A DNA stretch of 12,402 bases from Ramlibacter sp. (GTDB lineage: Bacteria > Pseudomonadota > Gammaproteobacteria > Burkholderiales > Burkholderiaceae_C), in NCBI GenBank assembly GCA_023701085.1, contig JAMPXR010000030.1, forward strand, positions 1 to 12,402, in the 5' to 3' direction. The translations under genes were made by a program, and so were the position numbers. A model generated the notes under the pieces. The model made no database searches, was not told the DNA's origin, and saw only the letters and a program-made list of their open reading frames with translations. Positions 1 to 7,874 of the stretch are shown one piece after another (position 1 is the stretch's first letter; each line of letters starts with the position of its first letter).

Positions 1-155
1 ACGCTCCAGAACACCAGCACCAGCGCGACGAAGTCGGGCACCCAGGGCGTGCGGCCCAGCGGCAGCATGTTGGCCAGCAGCGCCAGCAGCAGGCTGCCCC
101 AGATGAAGGCCGGATTGGCCGGCAGCAATAGCTGCTGGCCGGGGCGCATGATCAT
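1..155 (-). CDS. mreD: MreD, rod-shape-determining inner membrane protein (N-terminal part only)
   Basis: Only the first 51 or so codons are inside the window; the gene runs off the left edge. MreD is a small polytopic inner-membrane protein of the elongasome that works with MreC, MreB, PBP2 and RodA in side-wall peptidoglycan synthesis. The visible peptide opens MIMRPGQQLLLPANPAF and continues into two hydrophobic stretches, one around residues 16-33 and one beginning after RTPWVPDF, as expected for MreD. The ATG at 155-153 overlaps the mreC stop codon as ATGA. An AGGAG-type ribosome site lies about 7 bases upstream, inside the mreC 3' end, so translation is probably coupled to mreC. A second in-frame ATG at 149 is a possible alternative start. 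The identification rests on position after mreC plus hydrophobicity, because too little sequence is present for a motif call. Confidence 0.88.
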   Translation of the reverse strand, partial: MIMRPGQQLLLPANPAFIWGSLLLALLANMLPLGRTPWVPDFVALVLVFWS

Positions 156-1072
156 TTGCGCGCTCCTTTCCTGGCGGAGGGCGCGGCGTCGTCGGGGCCG
201 GGCCGGGGCAGGGCCTGGGGCGAGACCGGCTCGAGCACCAGGACATGCCGTGCGCCGTCCACCAGCGCCTGGGGCGAGCAGCTGATGCGCGCGAAACCCG
301 AATCGCCGCGGCGCTCCACCTTTTCGACGCGCGCCACCGGCAGGCCCGGCGGGTACACGCCGTCGACGCCGCTGGTGGTGAGCAGGTCGCCCGGCTTCAC
401 GTCCGCGTTGCCGGCCATGAAGCGCAGCTCGAGCGCGTTGCCCTGTGACGAGGGATCGCCATAGGCGACGCTGCGCGCGCCGGTGCGGGCATTCAGCACC
501 GGGATGGCATGCTCGCGGTCGGTGACCAGGGTCACCTCGCTGACCAGGGGATAGACCCGCGTCACCTGGCCCAGCACGCCCGATTCATCGACCACCGGCG
601 AGCCGGCCTGGATGCCCTGGGCCAGCCCCTTGTCGATCACCACCTTGCGCGTGTAGGGGTCGGCCGCGTCGTACAGCACCTGCGCGGCCTGGCCGGGCGT
701 GCTGGCGCGCTCGCGCAGTTGCAGCAGCTTGCGCAGCCGGTCGTTTTCCAGGGCGAGCTGCTCGACCTGGTGGGCCCGATGGGATTGCTCGGCCAGCTTG
801 CGCTGCGCCGCTTCTTCCCAGCGCTGGGCGCTTTCCAGCGATTCGAAATATTGCGCGGCCGAGCGCGCCAGCACGACGGGGCGCATGGCCAGCCACTGGA
901 CCGGGTACAGCACGGTGGCGACCAGCGCCCGCACCGGCTGCGCCACGCGAAAACGCGTATCCGCCACCATCAGGAACAGCGCCAGCGCGCTGCACACCAT
1001 GAGCTTGGACACGGCGGAGGGCCCCTGCTTGAAAAAGGGCGGCGGCGTCCGGTCGAGGGTACCTAAAGGCAT
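152..1072 (-). CDS. mreC: MreC, rod-shape-determining protein
   Basis: This 306-residue protein has the normal MreC plan: a short cytoplasmic N-terminus, one membrane helix at about residues 22-38, a coiled coil at about 70-122 rich in E, Q, R and L, then the periplasmic double beta-barrel domain at about 128-282. The conserved late motif around residues 230-248 (LLTTSGVDGVYPPGLPVARV) is clear. The last 25 or so residues are a Pro/Ala/Lys-rich tail. MreC is a periplasmic scaffold that links MreB filaments to PBP2 and RodA and activates side-wall synthesis. The start MPLGTLDRTPPPFF matches my recollection of the Burkholderiales family. No Shine-Dalgarno sequence precedes it; the minus strand there reads CTCCCGTC just before ATG. 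It follows mreB after 108 bases and overlaps mreD by 4 bases, so the three genes form one operon. A strong hairpin lies 17 bases upstream of the start. Confidence 0.97.
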   Translation of the reverse strand: MPLGTLDRTPPPFFKQGPSAVSKLMVCSALALFLMVADTRFRVAQPVRALVATVLYPVQWLAMRPVVLARSAAQYFESLESAQRWEEAAQRKLAEQSHRAHQVEQLALENDRLRKLLQLRERASTPGQAAQVLYDAADPYTRKVVIDKGLAQGIQAGSPVVDESGVLGQVTRVYPLVSEVTLVTDREHAIPVLNARTGARSVAYGDPSSQGNALELRFMAGNADVKPGDLLTTSGVDGVYPPGLPVARVEKVERRGDSGFARISCSPQALVDGARHVLVLEPVSPQALPRPGPDDAAPSARKGARK

Positions 1073-1089
1073 GACGGGAGGACTTCAGT

Positions 1090-1106
1090 GCGCTCGAGAC
1101 GAGCGC
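1090..1106 (-). promoter_or_regulatory. Perfect 7-bp hairpin between mreB and mreC
   Basis: The sequence GCGCTCG-AGA-CGAGCGC is a perfect 7-bp inverted repeat with a 3-base loop. It is GC-rich and sits 17 bases before the mreC start inside the operon transcript. No run of T follows on the minus strand (the next bases are ACTGAAGTCC), so it is not a classical intrinsic terminator. A second, weaker hairpin (GCGGC-ATC-GCCGC on the minus strand) lies about 18 bases after the mreB stop at 1181. Plausible roles are partial attenuation, protection of the mreB 3' end after RNA cleavage, or masking of mreC initiation. Any of these would favour MreB over MreC/MreD. The repeat is seen directly; the role is inference. 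Confidence 0.4.
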
Positions 1107-1180
1107 CTGCGCGCCGCGATCGAATGCTTTATTTTGTCATCGACGCGACCCGCCGTCACGCGGCGATGCCGCTTGTTGCG

Positions 1181-2275
<1,095 letters not shown>

Positions 2276-2286
2276 TCAATCATGTT

Positions 2287-2316
2287 ATTAGGGCCGAAAC
2301 CCGCTTTTTCCTGCAA
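2287..2316 (-). promoter_or_regulatory. Candidate mreB promoter (weak match)
   Basis: On the minus strand, TTGCAG (2316-2311) is followed after 18 bases by CCTAAT (2292-2287). This is a poor but plausible sigma-70 pair and would give an mreB leader of about 55 bases. The segment is one of the few A/T-rich stretches in the divergent region. No better -35/-10 pair was found for mreB by eye. Confidence 0.25.
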
Positions 2317-2398
2317 ATATCGGCAGTTTCGCGGAAGTTGGGCCGAAGGCGGGATAATACCCGATCCCCCTCGAATAGCTGGTCCGTGCCGGGCCGAA
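2291..2398. repeat. Three direct copies of GGGCCGAA in the mreB-gatC intergenic region
   Basis: The octamer GGGCCGAA occurs at 2291-2298, 2340-2347 and 2391-2398, all in the same orientation and spaced 49 and 51 bases start to start. A shorter match (GCCGAA) lies at 2270-2275. The copies flank both candidate promoter elements, so they could be binding sites of a regulator common to mreB and gatC. Their sequence is seen directly; function is inference. The octamer also occurs once inside pyrE (about 6838), so it is not unique to this region. Confidence 0.45.
2353..2358 (+). promoter_or_regulatory. Candidate -10 element for gatCAB
   Basis: GATAAT matches the sigma-70 -10 consensus at 5 of 6 positions and lies about 80 bases before the gatC start. 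No good -35 hexamer is found 16-18 bases upstream (the sequence there is CGCGGA-like), so if real it would need an activator. The neighbouring octamer copy at 2340-2347 lies between the -10 and the expected -35 position. Confidence 0.22.
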
Positions 2399-2438
2399 TT
2401 TTCGCGTTTACATCTTTCCACGCGCCCTCGTTTCCGCC

Positions 2439-2738
2439 ATGGCATTGACCTCCCAAGACATCGCCCGAATCGCCCATCTCGCCAGATTGGAATTGAGCGC
2501 CGCCGAGAGCGAGCGCATGCTGACTCAAATCAATGGTTTTTTCGACATCGTCGAGAAGATGCGCGCGGTCGACACTTCCGGCCTGCTGCCGCTGTCGCAC
2601 CCCGTGGCGGCATTCCAGGACGTGACGCTGCGCTTGCGTGAGGACGCGGTGCGCGAGGCCAACCAGCGCGAAGACAATCAGCGCAGCGCCCCCGCGGTCG
2701 AGCAGGGCCTGTTCCTGGTGCCACGGGTGATCGAATGA
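2439..2738 (+). CDS. gatC: GatC, Glu/Asp-tRNA(Gln/Asn) amidotransferase subunit C
   Basis: This 99-residue protein matches GatC from end to end: the N-terminal helices with [13 protein letters not shown], the central [19 protein letters not shown] turn and the C-terminal LFLVPRVIE tail that wraps the GatA subunit. GatC stabilises the GatA-GatB dimer in the enzyme that converts mischarged Glu-tRNA(Gln), and in many bacteria Asp-tRNA(Asn), to Gln-tRNA or Asn-tRNA. It is the first gene of gatCAB. Its stop overlaps the gatA start as ATGA. No Shine-Dalgarno sequence is visible before the ATG (the preceding bases are CTCGTTTCCGCC), which is odd because gatB has a strong one. The start is fixed by family alignment, since GatC normally begins MALTxxDIxRIAxLARLxL. 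Confidence 0.98.
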   Translation: MALTSQDIARIAHLARLELSAAESERMLTQINGFFDIVEKMRAVDTSGLLPLSHPVAAFQDVTLRLREDAVREANQREDNQRSAPAVEQGLFLVPRVIE

Positions 2739-4228
2739 GCAGCCGGGCTTTGCATGAACTGGGGGTCGGGGAGCTTGCCGCCAAGCTGCGCGGCCGGGAA
2801 GTTTCAGCCGTGGAAACGGCGCGGCATTTCCTGGCGCGCGGCGCGGCGCACGAAGCGCTGGGGGCGTACCTCGCGGTCGACGAAGAGGTGACGCTGTCCC
2901 AGGCGCGCGCGGCGGACGCGCGCATCGCGGCCGGCGACACCGCCCCCTTGCTGGGTGTTCCGATCGCGCACAAGGACATCTTCGTCACCCGGGATTTCGC
3001 CAGCACGGCCGGCTCCCGGATGCTGGAGGGCTACCGCTCGCCGTTCGACGCCACGGTGGTGGCCCGCCTCGGGCCGGGCGCGCCGGGACAGGGCCCCGGC
3101 GCCGGCGCGGTCACCCTGGGCAAGCTCAACTGCGACGAGTTCGCCATGGGCTCGTCCAACGAAAACTCCGCCTGGCGGCCCGCCCGCAATCCCTGGGACC
3201 CCTCGCGGATCCCGGGCGGCTCGTCCGGCGGCAGTGCCGTGGCGGTGGCCGCGCGCCTGGCGCCGGCGGCGACCGGCACCGACACGGGCGGCTCGATCCG
3301 CCAGCCCGCCTCCTTTTGCGGCATCACGGGCATCAAGCCGACCTACGGCCGGGCTTCGCGCTACGGCATGATCGCCTTCGCCTCCAGCCTGGACCAGGCC
3401 GGGCCGATGGCGCGCTCGGCGCACGACTGCGCGCTGCTGTTGTCGGCGATGTGCGGCCCCGACCCCGACCGCGATTCCACCTCGCTGGACCTGGCGCCGG
3501 AAGACTTCACGCGCTCGCTGGACCGGTCCCTGGAAGGCCTGCGCATCGGATTGCCGCGCGAGTTCTTCGGCGCCGGCCTGGCGGACGATGTGCGCTCGGC
3601 CATCGAGGGCGCCCTGGCGCAGTACCGCAAGCTCGGCGCGCAAGTGGTGGAGATTTCGCTGCCCCGCACCGAGCTGTCCATCCCGGTGTACTACATCATC
3701 GCGCCGGCCGAGGCCAGCTCGAACCTGTCGCGCTTCGACGGCGTGAAGTTCGGCCATCGCGCGGCGAAGTACACGGACCTGCTGGACATGTACAAGAAGA
3801 GCCGCGCCGAAGGTTTCGGCGACGAGGTCAAGCGCCGCATCATGGTCGGCACCTATGTGCTCTCGCACGGCTATTACGACGCCTACTACCTGCAGGCGCA
3901 GAAGATCCGCCGCATGATCGCTCAGGACTTCCAGCAGGCGTTCCGCCAATGCGACCTGATCGCCGGGCCGGTGGCGCCCACGGTGGCCTGGAAGATCGGC
4001 GAGCACGGCAGCGATCCGCTGGCCGACTACCTGGCCGACATCTTCACCTTGCCCGCTTCGCTGGCGGGGCTGCCGGGCATGAGCGTGCCCTGCGGCTTCG
4101 GCGCAGGTCATATGCCGGTCGGCCTGCAGCTGATCGGCAACTACTTCGGCGAAGCACTCTTGCTGAATGCGGCGCACCGGTTCCAGCAGGCGAGCGACTG
4201 GCATACCCGCGTTCCGGAGGGATATTGA
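2735..4228 (+). CDS. gatA: GatA, Glu/Asp-tRNA(Gln/Asn) amidotransferase subunit A
   Basis: This is the 497-residue amidase subunit. It hydrolyses glutamine and passes ammonia through a tunnel to GatB. The amidase-signature triad is complete: Lys80 (PIAHKDIF), cis-Ser163 (GGSSGGS at 161-167) and nucleophile Ser187 ([12 protein letters not shown] at 181-192). The 24-residue spacing between the two serines is the family norm. The protein is slightly longer than most GatA, mainly because of a Gly/Pro-rich insert at about residues 113-124, between VVARL and [22 protein letters not shown]. The start overlaps the gatC stop by 4 bases. The stop is one base before the gatB ATG, so the three subunits are translationally linked, as suits a heterotrimer. 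The long open frame on the opposite strand here is a GC-skew shadow. Confidence 0.98.
   Translation: MSSRALHELGVGELAAKLRGREVSAVETARHFLARGAAHEALGAYLAVDEEVTLSQARAADARIAAGDTAPLLGVPIAHKDIFVTRDFASTAGSRMLEGYRSPFDATVVARLGPGAPGQGPGAGAVTLGKLNCDEFAMGSSNENSAWRPARNPWDPSRIPGGSSGGSAVAVAARLAPAATGTDTGGSIRQPASFCGITGIKPTYGRASRYGMIAFASSLDQAGPMARSAHDCALLLSAMCGPDPDRDSTSLDLAPEDFTRSLDRSLEGLRIGLPREFFGAGLADDVRSAIEGALAQYRKLGAQVVEISLPRTELSIPVYYIIAPAEASSNLSRFDGVKFGHRAAKYTDLLDMYKKSRAEGFGDEVKRRIMVGTYVLSHGYYDAYYLQAQKIRRMIAQDFQQAFRQCDLIAGPVAPTVAWKIGEHGSDPLADYLADIFTLPASLAGLPGMSVPCGFGAGHMPVGLQLIGNYFGEALLLNAAHRFQQASDWHTRVPEGY
4216..4220 (+). promoter_or_regulatory. Ribosome binding site that fixes the gatB start
   Basis: GGAGG lies inside the last codons of gatA, 9 bases before the ATG at 4230. 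It selects the start MKPEPKPAG over a longer open frame that begins at 4167 and would read an unrelated, arginine-rich 21-residue extension over the gatA 3' end. Confidence 0.75.
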
Positions 4229-4229
4229 G

Positions 4230-5702
<1,473 letters not shown>

Positions 5703-5720
5703 GGACGGGCAGGAAGTGCG

Positions 5721-6371
5721 CTACCGGTTCGCCGCCGTGGCGGGGGCGGCGGCAGCGGCCCACAACACCTTGAGCCGGGCGAGTTCCTCGTCGAACTGGG
5801 CGCTGATCCGTTTCTTTTCGCTCTCGTGGTTGGCGAGCAGGCGCCGCTGCGCGTCCATGTGCTGCTCGTTTTCCTGGATGTCGCGCTTCAGGCGGGACGG
5901 CACCTTGGCCGGGTCGTTGGCGTAGAACTCCAGTTCGCTGTCCAGGCGCTTGCGCCCGGCCACGAGCTCGGCAATCCCCCTGTGGGCGGCGGCAATCGCT
6001 TCGTCCGCCAGCACGATGGCCGCCTGGCGTTCCTTGTCGTGCACGGCCTGCGTGGGATACCGGGTGAGCAGCGCCCGGCCGCGCCGCTTCTCGTCGGCGA
6101 GCCGCCGGCGCTCCTCCGCTTCCTTGCGGGCCCGCTCCTCTTCGGCCGCGAGCTGCTGGGGCGACAGGCTGGGGCCGATCCTGCGCTTGACGGCGCCGTT
6201 GTCGCCCAGCACCTTCTGCTCGCGATCGATGCACGCGGCGATCGGGCGGTCGGCTGTGAGCCGCCGGCCCTGCGCGTCGGTGCAGCTGTAGATGTCCTGC
6301 GCGCCCGCTGAGCCGAGCAGCCCCGCCAGCAGCAAGCCCCCGGCGATGGCGAGTTCGATCGCAGCCCGCAC
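5721..6371 (-). CDS. Secreted coiled-coil protein with an N-terminal DUF4124-like segment
   Basis: This 216-residue protein of unknown function starts at GTG 6371. It has a signal peptide (residues 1-24, hydrophobic LLLAGLLG core, likely cleavage after GSAGA), so it probably acts in the periplasm. A short DUF4124-like segment follows (QDIYSCTDAQGRRLTADRP, 25-43). The usual YKWTDxxG is replaced by YSCTDAQG. Its only two cysteines, C30 and C47, could form a disulfide. Residues about 72-205 are highly charged and rich in E, R, K, A and L, consistent with a long coiled coil, and the C-terminus is Ala-rich. The GTG start was chosen because AGGAG lies 7 bases upstream and a signal peptide follows directly. 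The longer frame reads back through the pyrE 3' end as an Arg-rich, non-secretory sequence. It lies 11 bases after pyrE in one transcription unit. No enzyme motif is visible. Confidence 0.8.
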   Translation of the reverse strand: MRAAIELAIAGGLLLAGLLGSAGAQDIYSCTDAQGRRLTADRPIAACIDREQKVLGDNGAVKRRIGPSLSPQQLAAEEERARKEAEERRRLADEKRRGRALLTRYPTQAVHDKERQAAIVLADEAIAAAHRGIAELVAGRKRLDSELEFYANDPAKVPSRLKRDIQENEQHMDAQRRLLANHESEKKRISAQFDEELARLKVLWAAAAAPATAANR

Positions 6372-6378
6372 GATCCCT

Positions 6379-6383
6379 CTCCT
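6379..6383 (-). promoter_or_regulatory. Ribosome binding site of the DUF4124-like gene, overlapping the pyrE stop
   Basis: AGGAG on the minus strand uses the last base of the pyrE TGA stop codon (6385-6383) and sits 7 bases before the GTG at 6371. This placement decides the GTG start and suggests translational coupling to pyrE. Confidence 0.65.
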
Positions 6384-7057
6384 CAACCGACGCCGTAGCG
6401 CCGGCGGTAGTCGAGCACCTGCTCGTGCCAGGCGCCGAGTTCGTCGCCGCCGTGCGCCCGCAGATACTGGAGCAGATCGTCCAGCCGCGCGATCGCGCAC
6501 ACCTGCAGGCCCAGACGGTCGCGCACGAACTGCACGGCGCTGTAGTCCACGTCGACGCCGTTCTCGGTCGCCTTTTCCTGCCGGTCCAGCGCGATCGCCA
6601 CCGCGTGCGGGGTCGCGCCGGCGGACCGGATGACGGCGATGGACTCGCGCGCCGCGGTCCCCGCCGACATGACGTCGTCCACGATCATCACGCGCCCCTT
6701 GACCGGCGCGCCCACCAGGGCACCGCCCTCACCGTGGTCCTTGGCCTCCTTGCGGTTGTACGCGTAGGGCACGTTGCGCCCCAGGCGCGCCAGCTCGATG
6801 GCGACCGCCGCCGCCAGCGGGATGCCCTTGTACGCTGGGCCGAACAGCATGTCGAATTCGATGCCCGAGGCGAGGATGCGCTTTGCATAGAATTGCGCCA
6901 GCCGGCCCAGCTTGGCGCCGTCGTCGAACAGGCCCGCGTTGAAGAAGTACGGCGACAGGCGTCCGGCCTTGGTTTTGAAATTGCCAAAGCGCAGCACGCC
7001 GGATTCGACCGAGAACTGCACGAAATCGTGGGCCAGATCGTCCCGCCCGAGCGCCAT
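6383..7057 (-). CDS. pyrE: PyrE, orotate phosphoribosyltransferase
   Basis: This 224-residue enzyme makes orotidine 5'-phosphate from orotate and PRPP in de novo UMP synthesis. The type I phosphoribosyltransferase PRPP-binding signature is VMIVDDVMSAGTA at residues 123-135. The flexible catalytic loop NRKEAKDHGEGG (101-112) carries the expected Arg102, Lys103, Lys106 and His108. The orotate-side segment KTKAGRLSPYFFNAG (28-42) and the pyrophosphate-side FGPAYKGIPLA (72-82) are intact. The ATG at 7057 has an AAGGA ribosome site 7 bases upstream and gives the family N-terminus. An upstream extension to 7180 would overlap exonuclease III and lacks family similarity. The start codon overlaps the exonuclease III start region on the other strand. 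There is therefore no pyrE leader of its own for the UTP-sensing attenuation known in enterobacteria, unless the promoter lies inside the exonuclease gene. A DUF4124-like gene follows after 11 bases. Confidence 0.98.
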   Translation of the reverse strand: MALGRDDLAHDFVQFSVESGVLRFGNFKTKAGRLSPYFFNAGLFDDGAKLGRLAQFYAKRILASGIEFDMLFGPAYKGIPLAAAVAIELARLGRNVPYAYNRKEAKDHGEGGALVGAPVKGRVMIVDDVMSAGTAARESIAVIRSAGATPHAVAIALDRQEKATENGVDVDYSAVQFVRDRLGLQVCAIARLDDLLQYLRAHGGDELGAWHEQVLDYRRRYGVG

Positions 7058-7070
7058 GGGGAATTCCTTG
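7055..7070. promoter_or_regulatory. Overlapping divergent translation starts of pyrE and exonuclease III
   Basis: CCATGG at 7054-7059 contains an ATG on both strands: pyrE starts on the minus strand at 7057, and a possible exonuclease start lies on the plus strand at 7056. Next to it, the palindrome GGAATTCC (7060-7067) supplies the purine-rich AAGGA site for pyrE on one strand. On the other strand it gives a weaker GGGGAA site ahead of the plus-strand TTG at 7068. Both messages must therefore start inside the opposite gene, and the two 5' ends are complementary. Confidence 0.6.
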
Positions 7071-7859
7071 TTCAAACTGACCAGCCTCAACCTGAATGGC
7101 ATCCGTTCGGCTGCCAGCAAAGGCGTGGAAGCCTGGCTTGCAAAAATCAAGCCGGATTGTATTTGCCTGCAGGAGGTCAAGGCGCAGGCGCCGGACGTCC
7201 AGGGCCGCTTCGAGCAGATGGCGGGCCTGCGGGGCCACTTTCACTTCGCGCAGAAGAAGGGCTATTCGGGCGTGGCCGTCTACAGCCGCCACGCGCCCAG
7301 CGACGTGATCACCGGCTTCGGCTCGCCCGAGTTCGACGCCGAGGGCCGCTACGTGGAGCTGCGCTTCGACCGGCCCGGGCGCAAGTTGTCCTTCATCAGC
7401 TGCTACTTCCCCAGCGGCTCCTCGGGCGAGGAGCGCCAGCGGGCCAAGTTCCGGTTCCTGGATGAGTTCGACCCGCACCTGGCGCGCTTGAAGAGCGAAC
7501 GCGAATTCATCCTGTGCGGGGACGTCAACATCGCGCACAAGGAGCAGGACCTGAAAAACTGGCGCGGCAACCGGAAAAACAGCGGCTTCCTGCCCGAGGA
7601 GCGGGCCTGGATGACAAAGTTGTTGGACGAAACAGGCCTGGTCGACATTTACCGCCGCCTCAAGCCGGACACCACAGAGGCCTGCTACACGTGGTGGAGC
7701 AACCGGGGCCAGGCCTGGGCCAAGAACGTGGGCTGGCGCCTGGACTATCACCTGGCGACGCCGGCCCTGGCACAGCTGGCGCGGCGCGAGGCGATTTACC
7801 GGGACGAGCGCTTCTCGGACCATGCGCCGATCACGGTGGAGTACGACCTGCAGTTTTAG
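7068..7859 (+). CDS. xth: Exodeoxyribonuclease III (AP endonuclease, ExoA/Xth type)
   Basis: This Mg-dependent endonuclease/exonuclease/phosphatase-fold enzyme cleaves DNA at abasic sites and trims 3' ends in base-excision repair. Numbered from the TTG at 7068 (263 residues), the active-site residues are all present: Asn10 (SLNLNGIRSA), Glu36 (CLQEVKAQ), Tyr113 (SCYFPSG), Asp152 and Asn154 (GDVNIAHKEQDLKN), an Asp in GWRLDYHL, and the terminal Asp251-His252 pair in FSDHAPITVEYDL. Two starts are possible: TTG 7068 (MFKLTSLNLNGIRSA, the usual family beginning) or ATG 7056 (adds MGNS, 267 residues). I prefer TTG because the family begins there and a weak GGGGAA site precedes it, while the ATG has no ribosome site. 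The 3' end faces the CadC-like regulator 15 bases away with no clear terminator. Confidence 0.96.
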   Translation: MFKLTSLNLNGIRSAASKGVEAWLAKIKPDCICLQEVKAQAPDVQGRFEQMAGLRGHFHFAQKKGYSGVAVYSRHAPSDVITGFGSPEFDAEGRYVELRFDRPGRKLSFISCYFPSGSSGEERQRAKFRFLDEFDPHLARLKSEREFILCGDVNIAHKEQDLKNWRGNRKNSGFLPEERAWMTKLLDETGLVDIYRRLKPDTTEACYTWWSNRGQAWAKNVGWRLDYHLATPALAQLARREAIYRDERFSDHAPITVEYDLQF

Positions 7860-7874
7860 GGTGATGCCCGCACG

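Noticed and set aside
5703..5720. Terminator between gatB and the DUF4124-like gene
   Set aside because: The gap is 18 bases and contains no hairpin or T run. Convergent transcripts probably end inside the opposing genes.
6372..6500. ATG start at 6500 for the DUF4124-like protein
   Set aside because: It would add 43 Arg/Ala-rich residues over the pyrE 3' end and bury the signal peptide. The GTG at 6371 has AGGAG at the right distance.
6729..7823. 364-residue minus-strand frame and 346-residue plus-strand frame (6425-7465) over pyrE and exonuclease III
   Set aside because: Both are shadows of the two well-identified genes, with no motifs and no supporting start signals.
7860..7874. Terminator between exonuclease III and the regulator (GTGA...TCAC)
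   Set aside because: Only a 4-bp arm is present with no T run, so it is within chance expectation.
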